Shown piece after piece: positions 32,302 through 42,059 of a stretch of 64,000 nucleotides of DNA; the first letter of the stretch is position 1, and every line of letters starts with the position of its first letter. Origin of the DNA: Pseudomonas sp. PDM05. Its GTDB lineage: Bacteria > Pseudomonadota > Gammaproteobacteria > Pseudomonadales > Pseudomonadaceae. Location of the stretch: assembly GCF_014851685.1 (NCBI RefSeq), contig NZ_JACVAC010000011.1, forward strand, positions 124,001 through 188,000. The letters run 5' to 3'. A program made the position numbers and the translations under genes. The notes below the pieces were generated by a model. It made no database searches. It was not told the origin of the DNA and saw only the letters and a list, made by a program, of their open reading frames with translations.

Positions 32302-33237
32302 TTGGAATTAAGACAACTGCGCTATTTCGTAAAAATCCTCGAACACGGCAGCTTGGGACGCGCAGCCCTTGAACTGGACGTCGGCGTATCAGCCCTTAGC
32401 CAACAGATCGCGAAACTTGAAAGTGAGCTGTCAACCCGCCTCCTTAATCGCACCACTACGGGTGTCACGCCGACCAGCTCTGGCATGGCGTTCCTGCACC
32501 ATGCCCAGCTGTGTTTGCGGCAAGCCGAAAATGCGATCCTGGCCGCTCACCGTGGGCGAATGAGTGGCTATGTCACCGTCGGAATGGCGCCCACGACTGC
32601 CACTGTGCTTGCCCTGCCATTGATCAACGCAATGCGAGAGCGCTACCCGGATATTCAATTGCACCTGGTCGAGATGCTGTCCGGGCATTTGGCCACGCAA
32701 CTCAATGCTCGCCAGATCGACCTGGCCATTGTGTTTCAACTCGAAGGGGGCAAGCGCTGGAGCGTGACACCGCTGCTCGACGAAAAACTATTTGTCATCA
32801 GTTCACCGCACCTGCCCCATGCACCACAAGGAACGCGCATGCAACTGGCGGATCTGGGCCAACTTCCACTGGTGATGCCGAGCGCGCAACACGGTTTGCG
32901 TTCTACGCTGATGGTTGCGTTTGAACGTTCGGGGTTGGCGCCCAACATCATCATGGAAGTGGATGGTCTTGCCGTATTGATGAACGCCGTACGCGCAGGT
33001 CATGCTGCGACCATCCAGCCCGGTGCGGCAGCGGCGCTCAAAGGTGAGTCGGGACTTTCAGTGGTGGAAATATCCGATGCTCACGTAGGTCGACGAAACC
33101 TGTTGGCGACACTGCCGGATGATGAGCTTGCTCCCGCTGCGCTGGCGGCGCGGGTAGTTATTACGGATGTCGCTCGACAGTTGGTCATTGATCAACAATG
33201 GCCGGGGGCCTCGTGGATCGAGGGCGTCGCCCCATGA
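32302..33237 (+). CDS. tcuR: LysR-family regulator of the tcu operon
   Basis: A LysR activator with N-terminal HTH (ELRQLRYFVKILEHGSLGRA, SALSQQIAKLESELSTRLL) and a two-lobed inducer domain; about 311 residues. The TTG at 32302 gives the usual MELRQLRYF start and has GGAGCGG 5-12 nt upstream; a GTG at 32287 is the alternative. It sits directly upstream of and co-oriented with tcuAB-tcuC, the same order as the Salmonella tricarballylate locus, which gives the symbol. Inducer presumably tricarballylate or a related tricarboxylate. Confidence 0.8.
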   Translation: MELRQLRYFVKILEHGSLGRAALELDVGVSALSQQIAKLESELSTRLLNRTTTGVTPTSSGMAFLHHAQLCLRQAENAILAAHRGRMSGYVTVGMAPTTATVLALPLINAMRERYPDIQLHLVEMLSGHLATQLNARQIDLAIVFQLEGGKRWSVTPLLDEKLFVISSPHLPHAPQGTRMQLADLGQLPLVMPSAQHGLRSTLMVAFERSGLAPNIIMEVDGLAVLMNAVRAGHAATIQPGAAAALKGESGLSVVEISDAHVGRRNLLATLPDDELAPAALAARVVITDVARQLVIDQQWPGASWIEGVAP

Positions 33238-33412
33238 TCCCGGCGCCCTCCTCCTCTCGGCTGCCAAGAATGGTGTGATCCGCAGCAAAGCCTTTATAAA
33301 AACTAAACACCTCGACTGGTTTTGCGCCTTTCGACAACACGCTGACCGCCCTACCTTCTCCCCACTCGCGAGGAGCACTTCGTTCATGCCTCCTTGCGAT
33401 TGAGGAGTGATG

Positions 33413-34864
33413 ATGATCGACGTATTAGTAATTGGCGGCGGCAATGCCGCCTTGTGTGCGGCGTTGATGGCGCGAGAGGCCGGCGCTAGCGTGATGCTGC
33501 TGGAGGGCGCACCGAAAATCTGGCGCGGCGGCAACTCGCAACACACCCGAAACCTGCGATGCATGCACGAAGCACCGCAAGATGTATTGGTCGATGCCTA
33601 TCCCGAAGAAGAATACTGGCAGGATCTGCTGAAGGTCACCGGCGGGATTACCAACGAAAAGCTTGCTCGTATTGTGATCCGCGCCTCGTCGAACTGCCGT
33701 GACTGGATGCGCTCCCACGGTGTGCATTTTCAGCCGTCGTTGTCCGGTGCTCTGCATGTTGCGCGTACCAATGCGTTTTTCATGGGCGGCGGCAAAGCCT
33801 TGGTCAACGCGTACTTCCGCAGCGCCGAGCGGCTGGGCGTGAAAATCCGCTACAACGCTCAAGTCACCGACATCGAGTTGAAGGACGGAGCATTCGTCGC
33901 GGCCCATCTCGGTGAGCGTGAGGTCGACGGACAGCGTTTGCCTGCCGAGCGAATCCAGGCCAGGACCTGTGTTCTGGCGGCTGGCGGTTTCGAGTCGAAC
34001 CGCGAGTGGCTGCGCGAGGCCTGGGGCCAGAACGAGCGCGGAGAATGGCCTTCTGACAACTTTCTGATTCGTGGGACGCGCTTCAATACCGGCGTGCTGC
34101 TGCAACGCATGCAGAACCTGGGCGCCGACTTTATCGGCGATCCCACCCAAGCGCATATGGTGGCCATCGACGCGCGTGCGCCCCTGTATGACGGCGGTAT
34201 CTGTACCCGTATCGATTGCGTATCGCTGGGCGTAGTGGTCAATCGCGACGGCGAACGCTTCTATGACGAAGGCGAGGATTTCTGGCCCAAGCGCTATGCG
34301 ATCTGGGGCCGCCTGGTGGCGGGTCAACCCGGTCAACAGGCCTACTCAATCATCGATCAACAAGCCCTCGGCCGCTTCATGCCTCCGGTGTTTCCGGGCA
34401 CTAAAGCCAACTCCCTGCAAGACCTGGCGCGCCAGTTGAAGCTTCCCGTGACGCAATTTGTCAAAACCATCGAGGCATACAACGCCGCCTGCCGCGTCGG
34501 CACGTTCGACCACACCGCGCTGGACAACTGCCACACCGAAGGTTTGACACCCGCCAAAACCCATTGGGCCCGCCCATTGGTAAAGCCCCCCTTCTGCGCC
34601 TACCCACTCAAGCCAGGCGTGACCTTCACCTATCTGGGGCTGGCTACCGACGATACCGCCGCCGTTCATTTCAACGGCAAGCCCAGCCCCAACCTGTTTG
34701 TCGCAGGAGAAATGATGGCGGGCAACGTATTGGGAAAGGGCTATACCGCCGGCATCGGCATGGCCATTGGTACCGCATTCGGTCGTATCGCCGGTGTGCA
34801 AGCCGCGGCTGCGGCCGGCTTCCTGACCCCTTCCTCCACGGAGCCCCAACATGCAGCTGTTTGA
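33413..34864 (+). CDS. tcuA: Tricarballylate dehydrogenase (FAD)
   Basis: A 483-residue flavoprotein of the succinate dehydrogenase/fumarate reductase FAD family. It oxidises tricarballylate to cis-aconitate, which enters the TCA cycle. The N-terminal FAD loop is VLVIGGGNAALCAALMAREAG, followed by GGNSQHTRNLRCMH, the GG doublet ARTCVLAAGGFESNREWL, and the C-terminal PNLFVAGEMMAGNVLGKGY closing the FAD site. Of GTG 33407, ATG 33410 and ATG 33413, the last has the best spacing to GAGGA (33402-33406). Overlaps tcuB by 14 nt. Confidence 0.9.
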   Translation: MIDVLVIGGGNAALCAALMAREAGASVMLLEGAPKIWRGGNSQHTRNLRCMHEAPQDVLVDAYPEEEYWQDLLKVTGGITNEKLARIVIRASSNCRDWMRSHGVHFQPSLSGALHVARTNAFFMGGGKALVNAYFRSAERLGVKIRYNAQVTDIELKDGAFVAAHLGEREVDGQRLPAERIQARTCVLAAGGFESNREWLREAWGQNERGEWPSDNFLIRGTRFNTGVLLQRMQNLGADFIGDPTQAHMVAIDARAPLYDGGICTRIDCVSLGVVVNRDGERFYDEGEDFWPKRYAIWGRLVAGQPGQQAYSIIDQQALGRFMPPVFPGTKANSLQDLARQLKLPVTQFVKTIEAYNAACRVGTFDHTALDNCHTEGLTPAKTHWARPLVKPPFCAYPLKPGVTFTYLGLATDDTAAVHFNGKPSPNLFVAGEMMAGNVLGKGYTAGIGMAIGTAFGRIAGVQAAAAAGFLTPSSTEPQHAAV

Positions 34865-36008
34865 CCCCAAGGCACCGGGCAATTTGATTCCCGTACTCAA
34901 CCTTGACGAAAGCGAAGTTCAGCGACAAATGACCGTTTGCAACGCCTGCCGTTACTGCGAGGGCTTCTGCGCTGTATTCCCAGCCATGACAAGGCGTCTG
35001 GAGTTTTCTCAGGCGGATATCCACTACCTGGCGAACCTTTGCCATAACTGCGGTGCGTGCCTGCATGCCTGTCAGTACGCTGCCCCTCACGAATTCGAAA
35101 TCAATGTGCCCAAGGCCATGGCCAAAGTCCGTCTCGACACTTATGCCGAGTACGCCTGGCCACAGGTGATGGGCAAGTTGTACCGGCGCAACGGGTTGGC
35201 TCTGGCGCTGGCATCCGGTGCAGGGCTGGCACTGTTCCTGTGCCTCACGTTGTTGGCGATGGGCAATCTGTTTACCGCAATGCCCGGGGGGAATTTCTAC
35301 GGGATCTTTCCGCATAACACGCTGGCGCTGATGTTCGGTGCGGTCTTCGGTTTCGCGGTACTTGCCTTGACGATTGGCGTGCGGCGCTTCTGGCGCAACG
35401 TTTCACCGGCGGATGCGTCCCCGCAGGAAAAGACCGCCGCTGCATTGGAGGCCACAGCCAACGTCGCGCGCCTCAAATACCTGGACGGAGGTCATGGCGA
35501 GGGCTGCAATAACGCCGACGATCAGTTCACCCTGTGGCGGCGGCGTTTCCACCACTTCACCTTCTACGGCTTCATGTTGTGCTTCGCCGCCACCAGTGTC
35601 GCCACGCTTTACCATTTCCTGCTGGACTGGTCGGCGCCCTACCCCGTCCTGAGTTTGCCGGTGATGCTGGGCATCGCAGGTGGAGTTGGCCTGCTGATAG
35701 GCCCCGCAGGCCTGTTGTGGTTGAACCTGCGTCGCAATCCTGAGCACGGCGACGAACACCAGAAGCCCATGGATCGTGGCTTTATCGCGCTGCTGTTTCT
35801 AGTCAGCGCCAGCGGCCTGGCACTCCTGGCGTTTCGCGAAAGCGCTGCCCTGGGCTTGATGCTGGCGATCCATCTCGGCCTGGTCATGGCGTTTTTCCTG
35901 ACCATGCCCTACAGCAAATTCGCCCATGGCATTTTCCGCAGCGCCGCGCTGCTCAAGTACTCCATCGAAAAACGCCAACCCAACCCGATTAACGCCACAA
36001 GCGATTGA
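34851..36008 (+). CDS. tcuB: Tricarballylate utilisation protein TcuB (Fe-S / membrane electron transfer)
   Basis: A 385-residue protein that reoxidises TcuA-bound FADH2 and passes electrons to the quinone pool. Two ferredoxin-like cysteine clusters are visible near the N-terminus, CNACRYCEGFC and CHNCGACLHAC (C-x2-C-x2-C-x3-C), followed by about six transmembrane helices with histidines suited to haem (HHFTFYGFMLCF, HLGLVMAFFLTMPYSKFAHG). Gene order A-B-C is as in Salmonella. The ATG at 34851 lies in the tcuA end. Confidence 0.9.
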   Translation: MQLFDPKAPGNLIPVLNLDESEVQRQMTVCNACRYCEGFCAVFPAMTRRLEFSQADIHYLANLCHNCGACLHACQYAAPHEFEINVPKAMAKVRLDTYAEYAWPQVMGKLYRRNGLALALASGAGLALFLCLTLLAMGNLFTAMPGGNFYGIFPHNTLALMFGAVFGFAVLALTIGVRRFWRNVSPADASPQEKTAAALEATANVARLKYLDGGHGEGCNNADDQFTLWRRRFHHFTFYGFMLCFAATSVATLYHFLLDWSAPYPVLSLPVMLGIAGGVGLLIGPAGLLWLNLRRNPEHGDEHQKPMDRGFIALLFLVSASGLALLAFRESAALGLMLAIHLGLVMAFFLTMPYSKFAHGIFRSAALLKYSIEKRQPNPINATSD

Positions 36009-36027
36009 TCGCAGCACCACTCATTCC

Positions 36028-36071
36028 AAAAACAATATTGATCACCACGGTAGCCATGATGAAAACAACAA
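36028..36071 (+). promoter_or_regulatory. Two Crc/Hfq-type CA motifs at the tcuC start
   Basis: AAAAACAA at 36028-36035 (20 nt before the ATG) and AACAACAA at 36064-36071 (codons 3-6) both fit AAnAAnAA, the sequence bound by Hfq/Crc in pseudomonads to block translation of catabolic genes when preferred carbon sources are present. Function is inferred from position and sequence. Confidence 0.55.
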
Positions 36072-37354
36072 CTCAAGACACTCGATCCAAAGGGTCGAAA
36101 CTGGGCGCCATCCTGCGGGTCACGAGCGGCAATTTTCTCGAACAGTTCGACTTCTTCCTGTTCGGGTTCTATGCAACTTACATCTCCCAGACATTCTTTC
36201 CGACTACCAGCGAGTTCGCCTCGTTAATGATGACCTTCGCCGTATTCGGCTCGGGATTTCTGATGCGACCGCTGGGCGCTATCGTGCTGGGCGCTTACAT
36301 CGACAAGGTGGGCCGGCGCAAGGGGCTGATCGTGACGCTGTCGATCATGGCCGCGGGCACTGTCTTGATCGCCTTGGTTCCAGGCTACGCCAGCATAGGC
36401 ATCGCAGCGCCGATATTGGTGTTGCTCGGGCGCCTGTTGCAGGGATTCTCCGCGGGTGCGGAAATGGGTGGTGTTTCCGTGTACCTGGCTGAAATTGCCA
36501 CGCCCGGACGCCGGGGCTTCTTTACCAGTTGGCAGTCGGCCAGCCAACAAGTGGCCATCATTCTTGCGGCTGCGTTGGGCTATACAATTAACGCCTCCAT
36601 GGAGGCTGCCGACGTTGCCGCCTGGGGCTGGCGTATCCCATTTTTCATTGGTTGCCTGATTATCCCGTTCATCTTCATTATTCGCCGCTCGCTACAGGAA
36701 ACCGATGCATTCAAAGCGCGCAGCCATCACCCAAGCGCCAGTGAAGTCTTTCGCTCAATGCGGGACAACTGGCGCACGGTACTGGCTGGTGGTCTGTTAG
36801 CGTCGATGACCACCACCACGTTCTATCTCATTACCGTCTACACCCCGACTTTCGGCCGGTCGGTACTCAACCTGAGTACCAGTGACAGTCTGGTGGTCAC
36901 GCTCTTCGTCGGCCTTAGCAAGTTCATCTGGCTGCCCATCGGCGGTACGATTTCTGATCGCATTGGCCGTCGCCCCTTGCTATTGGCGGTCTCCTTGCTG
37001 TGCATCTTCACCGCCTATCCCGCCATGCATTGGCTGGCCGCGGCGGCAAGTTTCGAACGACTGCTCGCTGTGCTGCTGTACTTCTCTTTCTTCTTTGGCA
37101 TTTACAACGGCGCGATGGTTGCGGCATTGACCGAGGTGATGCCTCAGAACGTACGAGTCGTAGGGTTTTCCCTGGCATTCAGTTTGGCGACGGCTGTGTT
37201 CGGCGGCTTTACCCCCGCCGTATCAACAATCCTGGTGCAGACAACAGGTGACAAGGCGTCGCCCGCCTACTGGCTGATGTTTGCAGCGTTGTGCGGATTC
37301 ACAGCGACAACGATCCTGTATCGCAGGCCAAAAGCACTGCCCGTCAACGCTTGA
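36056..37354 (+). CDS. tcuC: Tricarballylate/citrate proton symporter (MFS)
   Basis: A 432-residue MHS-family (metabolite:H+ symporter) MFS carrier with 12 predicted helices. ILRVTSGNFLEQFDFFLFGF and FGSGFLMRPLGAIVLGAYID then KVGRRKGLI are the helix-1 and loop-2/3 signatures of CitA/TcuC/KgtP relatives. The second half has GGTISDRIGRRPLLL. It imports the substrate of TcuAB. ATG at 36056 (MMKTTTQ) is chosen over a far upstream non-ATG start that overlaps tcuB. Confidence 0.9.
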   Translation: MMKTTTQDTRSKGSKLGAILRVTSGNFLEQFDFFLFGFYATYISQTFFPTTSEFASLMMTFAVFGSGFLMRPLGAIVLGAYIDKVGRRKGLIVTLSIMAAGTVLIALVPGYASIGIAAPILVLLGRLLQGFSAGAEMGGVSVYLAEIATPGRRGFFTSWQSASQQVAIILAAALGYTINASMEAADVAAWGWRIPFFIGCLIIPFIFIIRRSLQETDAFKARSHHPSASEVFRSMRDNWRTVLAGGLLASMTTTTFYLITVYTPTFGRSVLNLSTSDSLVVTLFVGLSKFIWLPIGGTISDRIGRRPLLLAVSLLCIFTAYPAMHWLAAAASFERLLAVLLYFSFFFGIYNGAMVAALTEVMPQNVRVVGFSLAFSLATAVFGGFTPAVSTILVQTTGDKASPAYWLMFAALCGFTATTILYRRPKALPVNA

Positions 37355-37514
37355 TGAAAGCGAGGGCTGGGCGGAAATCAGGACGTTGCGCTGAATAAAT
37401 ATCTGGCCTTGGCCTGCATTGACTCGTCTACGTATCAATGCGGGCCGACAACGCACCTATCCCGTCCAACGCCCTGCCCCTCCATCGACCTGACTGGCGC
37501 CGTACAGCACGGCA

Positions 37515-39188
37515 TCAGATTTTGAATTGTCCCAGCAAGCTTTGCAGGCGATTACCGATCATATACAACTCATCGACTGTCTTGACCCCGAGCTGAGTCT
37601 GGCCGGCCACGCTGTCAATGGCGCGTGCGATCTGATGCACCCCGCGGTTGATCTCTTCAGCCACCGAGGTCTGCTCCTCTGCAGCGCTCGCGATTTGTGC
37701 GTTCATCGCATTGATAGTGGCGATCAGTTCAACCGTGTTACCCAGAAACTCCCCCGCCTGATCGGCCTGAGCATTAGCGCCTTGAGCGGCTTGGGTGGAT
37801 TGGTGCATGGCACTGACTACGCCACCCGTGGTGCCCTTGAGACGCTCAACCATTGCCTGGATTTCCTCGGTACTGCGCTGAGTACGACTGGCCAGGGCTC
37901 GCACTTCATCAGCCACCACCGCAAACCCGCGCCCGGCAGCACCGGCACGGGCAGCTTCAATGGCTGCATTGAGTGCCAGAAGATTGGTCTGTTCCGCAAT
38001 CGAGCGAATGACATCCAGCACGGTGACGATTGCGGTCACATCGTCTTGAAGACTCTTCATGGCGACGCCGCTCTCATCAAGCTCCACGGTCAGCGCCTGA
38101 ATTCGAGTCATGCTGCCATTGACTATTTGCCTGGCGTGGCGGGACTGTCTGTCGGTCTCGACGGCTGCATCTGCAGCACTTTGTGCACTGACCGACACTT
38201 CTTGTGCCGCCGATGACATCTCGTTTATCGCCGCAGCCACCTGGTCGGTTTCCTGGCGCTGCTGATCCATAGCGCGGTCGATTTGCCTGCTCTGCTCGGC
38301 CACATGGCTCACCGATCCATTCAAGTGCTCGCTCATGGCAACGATCTGGCTGACGAGGCTGTGAATCTTTTCGATAAACGCATTGAACGAACCGGCAAGT
38401 TGTCCCAGCTCATCTCGACTGACACGCGGCAGACGCCGCGTCAGATCACCCTCACCCGCCGCGATTTCGTCAAGATGGGTTCGGATCAGGGTCAGGGGCC
38501 GCAAACTGCGCCTGACCAGCAGTAGCGTCAGAGCCCCAATAATGCCAATCAGTGCGGTAGCGGTGATGGCAATGCTGTACATCAAATGGCGTACCCGTAG
38601 ATCAACGTCGGCCCGCACCTTGGCGACCTGAACCTCAATGCTGTCCAGGTTGATCGCGGTGACCACGATCATGTCCCACTTGGGCAAATAAAAGCTGTAT
38701 GCGAGCTTCGGCACGACTTTATCGGTGTTGACCACTCCACCTGAATAGTTGACGAAGTGAGTGTCATTTTTTGCCGCTGCAACCATTTCACGGTTCAAGA
38801 AAATCCCGTTGATGTCTTTGCGGTCACTCATGTTAATGCCCACGCCTTCGCTGCTGTCACCGCGAAACAGGCGCACAACCTGGCTGTCATACCCGATGAA
38901 ATAGCCGTCATCACCATACTTCACTTTCGACAAGCGGCTGATTGCCAAGGCTCGGCTGGAGGAATCCCCGGGAGCAGCTCGATCATAAAGCTCGGCTATA
39001 GAAGTGCGCGCAATGCTCGCGTAATCCTTGAGCCGTATGCGGCTCTCCTCAAGCAGTCGCTCGCGGGTCTGAGTGACTTCCTGCTCGGCCTGGGACTGCA
39101 AAGTGCCGCGGGCGCTCAAACCTAAAACCAGAGCAAACAACATCACTGGTAATAAGGTCAGCAACAGTATTTTGGTTTTGAACGACAT
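37515..39188 (-). CDS. Methyl-accepting chemotaxis protein with a single-Cache sensor
   Basis: A 557-residue receptor: TM1 about residues 7-27; periplasmic domain 30-195 with a sCache_2-like pattern (DDGYFIGYDSQVVRLFRG, KWDMIVVTAINLDSI); TM2 about 208-228; HAMP with LDEIAAGEGDLTRRL; signalling tip IAEQTNLLALNAAIEAARAG. Cache receptors of this type in pseudomonads bind organic acids (for example the malate receptor PA2652). Lying between tcuC and the porin/citrate carrier genes, it likely senses a di- or tricarboxylate. Convergent with tcuC; a GCCGCC/GGCGGC hairpin (about 39213-39232) separates it from the porin gene upstream. Confidence 0.9.
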   Translation of the reverse strand: MSFKTKILLLTLLPVMLFALVLGLSARGTLQSQAEQEVTQTRERLLEESRIRLKDYASIARTSIAELYDRAAPGDSSSRALAISRLSKVKYGDDGYFIGYDSQVVRLFRGDSSEGVGINMSDRKDINGIFLNREMVAAAKNDTHFVNYSGGVVNTDKVVPKLAYSFYLPKWDMIVVTAINLDSIEVQVAKVRADVDLRVRHLMYSIAITATALIGIIGALTLLLVRRSLRPLTLIRTHLDEIAAGEGDLTRRLPRVSRDELGQLAGSFNAFIEKIHSLVSQIVAMSEHLNGSVSHVAEQSRQIDRAMDQQRQETDQVAAAINEMSSAAQEVSVSAQSAADAAVETDRQSRHARQIVNGSMTRIQALTVELDESGVAMKSLQDDVTAIVTVLDVIRSIAEQTNLLALNAAIEAARAGAAGRGFAVVADEVRALASRTQRSTEEIQAMVERLKGTTGGVVSAMHQSTQAAQGANAQADQAGEFLGNTVELIATINAMNAQIASAAEEQTSVAEEINRGVHQIARAIDSVAGQTQLGVKTVDELYMIGNRLQSLLGQFKI

Positions 39189-39268
39189 CGTTGAAATCCT
39201 TTACCCAATCCTATGAAGCCGCCGCAGAAGAGGCGGCCTGCGACAATCGCAAGGCCGCGTTCAGGAGA

Positions 39269-40522
39269 TCACCAGAGGGCGATGTCGTAGGTAAAGTAGA
39301 TCCGGTTGCTGTCACGGCCACGGGAATAATCAGAGCGATAAACGTAGTTACGCAACCGCACACCCAGACCCTTGAAGGTGCCTTGTTGCACGACGTACGC
39401 CAGTTCGGCATCACGCTCCCACTCTTTTACCGCGGTGTTGGACTTACCGTCGTTACCACTCAGATACCGGGTGGAGAACGTCAGGCCCGGCACGCCGACG
39501 GCAGCAAAGTTATAGCCGTAGTTGAGCATCCAGGTTTTTTCATCCTCCTCGACGAACTTACCTATGCCGGCGTTGCTGAAGGAATAGATCGTTGCACCGC
39601 TGATAAAAGGCAATCCGGCATCACCCCTGAGGGTCTGGTAGCCGCCACCGAAGGTATGGCCGGAAATGGCGTAGGACAGTTGCCCGCTGAGCATGTCGTT
39701 GTCGATCTTGCCCCCGTAGGCAGAGCCCGTATCGATACTGTTGAAGTAGCGTAAATCACTGGTCAGCACGCCGCCGCCCAAGGGTAGATCGTGCTGGATA
39801 CCTGCAAAATTCTGACGATAAAAGTTTTCCAGTTCGCCGTAGAAGTAACTCAAACGAACGCTTTTCCCCAACTTGTATTCGGCCCCGGCATAGCTGAAGT
39901 CCCCTGATTTATCTCCGCGATAACCGTCGGGCACGATCGGCATGCTGTCGGTGGAGTCACGCAGCTTGAATCGATCCAGGTAACCCCCGGTGAGAGTGAG
40001 GTTCTCGATGTCGACGCTACTGATCTGTGTGCCTTGATACGTTTGCGGCAATAGTCGCGCATCGTTGTAGATCAGCACTGGAGTCTTGGGTAACAAGGTG
40101 CCGTATTTGACCGTGGTCTTGGCCAGCCGGACCTTGGCAGTCATACCCAGGCTTGCGAATTCGTCAGCCGCGCGACCGTCATCATGGACGGGCAACAAGC
40201 CAGTGCCGCTGCGGCCACGGCCGGAATCGAGCTTGACCCCGAGCAGGCCAAGGGCATCCACCCCAAACCCGATGGTGCCGGGGGTAAACCCTGACTGGTA
40301 ATCCAACAGAAATCCTTGGGCCCACTCGGTTCGCTCGCTCTTGGCCGTGCTTGCCGATTTCGCACTCAAACCATGCTCGTCGCGGAAATTTTCATTGAAA
40401 TAGACGTTGCGCAATTGCAGCTTGAGCTTGCTGTCATCGATAAATCCTTCTGCATTGGCACTGGTCAGCGGCAACAAACCAAGAAGTGAAAACAGCGCCC
40501 GTCGGGTGTGCAAAGTGGTCAT
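39269..40522 (-). CDS. OprD-family outer-membrane porin
   Basis: A 417-residue substrate-specific porin: signal peptide ending at TSANA, then EGFIDDSKLKLQLRNVYF, the standard OprD opening, and an 18-strand beta-barrel with GRGRSGTGLLP, DARLLPQTYQGTQIS and the terminal RIYFTYDIALW (C-terminal aromatic for BAM). Placed with CitMHS, DctA and tcu genes, it probably admits tricarboxylates, like OpdH in P. aeruginosa. A perfect CA motif lies just upstream of the start. Confidence 0.9.
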   Translation of the reverse strand: MTTLHTRRALFSLLGLLPLTSANAEGFIDDSKLKLQLRNVYFNENFRDEHGLSAKSASTAKSERTEWAQGFLLDYQSGFTPGTIGFGVDALGLLGVKLDSGRGRSGTGLLPVHDDGRAADEFASLGMTAKVRLAKTTVKYGTLLPKTPVLIYNDARLLPQTYQGTQISSVDIENLTLTGGYLDRFKLRDSTDSMPIVPDGYRGDKSGDFSYAGAEYKLGKSVRLSYFYGELENFYRQNFAGIQHDLPLGGGVLTSDLRYFNSIDTGSAYGGKIDNDMLSGQLSYAISGHTFGGGYQTLRGDAGLPFISGATIYSFSNAGIGKFVEEDEKTWMLNYGYNFAAVGVPGLTFSTRYLSGNDGKSNTAVKEWERDAELAYVVQQGTFKGLGVRLRNYVYRSDYSRGRDSNRIYFTYDIALW

Positions 40523-40535
40523 GGCAAACTACTCA

Positions 40536-40546
40536 TTGTTGTTTTT
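40536..40546 (-). promoter_or_regulatory. Crc/Hfq-type CA motif upstream of the porin gene
   Basis: On the minus strand AAAAACAACAA (three consecutive AAn units) lies 14-24 nt before the ATG of the OprD-family gene, overlapping its ribosome-binding region. A 10-bp GC hairpin (40563-40584) sits just upstream, between the citrate carrier gene and this porin. Confidence 0.6.
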
Positions 40547-40613
40547 AGAGTGCAGGACAGTGCGCGCCTCGCTTGCGAGGCGCGTCAGGAAAAAACAGGT
40601 GGTGTAGGCTGAT

Positions 40614-41918
40614 TCAGGTGAAGAGACTGATCGCCCCGGTCAGCAGGGCTAGCGCGGTAATCACCAGGGAAGTGAGTACCGCCCATTTGACGGTGGCTCT
40701 CTGGAAGTCGCCGATGTCGCGATCAACCATGCCCACCAGCAACAGGGTTGAAGCTACCAACGGACTCATCAGGTGTACCGGCTGGCCGAGAATCGATGCG
40801 CGGGCGATCTCCACCGGGTCAATGCCATACGCCGCAGCGGCATTCGCCAGGATGGGCACCACGCCGAAGTAGTAAGCATCGTTGGACAGCACGAAGGTCA
40901 GCGGCATGCTGGTAATTGCCACTACCAGTGGGAACAGATGCCCCCAAGACGGCGGAATCCAGTCAACCAGGGTTTGCGCCAGAGAGTCGACCATCTTGGT
41001 GCCCGAAAAAATCCCGGCAAAGATACCGGCGGCAAATACCAGAAGTACGACGGTCATCGCGTTGCCCGAATGGGCAAGGATGCGCTCCTTCTGAATATCC
41101 AGTTGCGGATAGTTGATCATCAGCGCCAGTACGAACCCGATCAGGAACAGGATCGCGGAATGCATGATCCCCATCACCAGTGCGATCATCACCGCGATCA
41201 CCAACAGCAGGTTGACGTAGGCCAGCTTCGGGCGCTTGTGCGGAGTGTCTTCAAGAATCGCCTTGATGTAGCAGTCGCCGCCGCCGCTTTCCAATTGGAT
41301 ATTACCGATACGCTTGCGCTCGGCACGACCCAGCAGGAAGGCGGTGAAGACCACCCACATCGCACCGCCGATCATGGTCGGCAGCAAGGGCACGAAATAG
41401 GCACCGGCATCCAGGCCCAGCGCCGCGATCGCCCGGGTCGCTGGCCCTCCCCAAGGGGTCATGCCACTCATGATGCTCAGAGAAAGCATGGCAATGGTCG
41501 CCAGAATCATTGGATTCATCCCGATACGTTTGTATAGGGGAAGCATTGCCGCACAGGTAATCATGTAGGTGGTGGTGCCATCACCGTCCAGGGCCACCAC
41601 CAGCGACAGCAACGCTGTGCCAACAGCGATTTTCATCGGGTCGCCGTTGACGCGTTTGAGGATCTTGCGAATCAGCGGGTCAAACAGGCCAGCGTCGATC
41701 ATCAAGCCAAAAAACAAGATCGCGAACAGCAGAAGCGCAGCCGAAGGCGCGACCATTTTCAAGCCATCGAGCATCATCTTGCCGGTAGTGCCACCGAAAC
41801 CGCCAATGACGGCAAACACAATCGGCACCACTGTCAGGGCGACAATCGGCGACAACCGTTTGGTCATTATCAGGACGGTGAAGACCACCACCATGGCCAA
41901 GCCAAGCAATGCGAGCAT
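40614..41918 (-). CDS. CitMHS-family citrate carrier
   Basis: A 434-residue inner-membrane transporter with about 12 helices: MLALLGLAMVVVFTVLIMTKR, DALDGDGTTTYMIT-type motif VVALDGDGTTTYMITCAAML, and MTPWGGPATRAIAALGLDAG, which are the family's conserved substrate/cation sites. CitMHS proteins import citrate complexed with Mg2+ or Ca2+ with protons. It precedes the OprD gene on the same strand (91-bp gap), probably one transcript. A CA motif (AAGAACAA, 41932-41939 on the minus strand) lies just upstream of the ATG. Confidence 0.9.
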   Translation of the reverse strand: MLALLGLAMVVVFTVLIMTKRLSPIVALTVVPIVFAVIGGFGGTTGKMMLDGLKMVAPSAALLLFAILFFGLMIDAGLFDPLIRKILKRVNGDPMKIAVGTALLSLVVALDGDGTTTYMITCAAMLPLYKRIGMNPMILATIAMLSLSIMSGMTPWGGPATRAIAALGLDAGAYFVPLLPTMIGGAMWVVFTAFLLGRAERKRIGNIQLESGGGDCYIKAILEDTPHKRPKLAYVNLLLVIAVMIALVMGIMHSAILFLIGFVLALMINYPQLDIQKERILAHSGNAMTVVLLVFAAGIFAGIFSGTKMVDSLAQTLVDWIPPSWGHLFPLVVAITSMPLTFVLSNDAYYFGVVPILANAAAAYGIDPVEIARASILGQPVHLMSPLVASTLLLVGMVDRDIGDFQRATVKWAVLTSLVITALALLTGAISLFT

Positions 41919-41931
41919 AGGTAAGTTCTCT

Positions 41932-41939
41932 TGTTCTTA
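41932..41939 (-). promoter_or_regulatory. Crc/Hfq-type CA motif upstream of the citrate carrier gene
   Basis: Minus-strand AAGAACAA fits AAnAAnAA and lies 14 nt before the ATG. See also the motifs at tcuC, the porin and the sugar ABC operon. Confidence 0.5.
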
Positions 41940-42059
41940 TGAGTAGCGTGGCCGACGCGCAGGCGTACGACCCCGTGCCCGCCAGATGGCCCGATCAACG
42001 TTACCTGGCGGGGGGTTGTTCTTGAGGTAATTAAAGGGTCTTGAGTCAGCCGCGGCCGG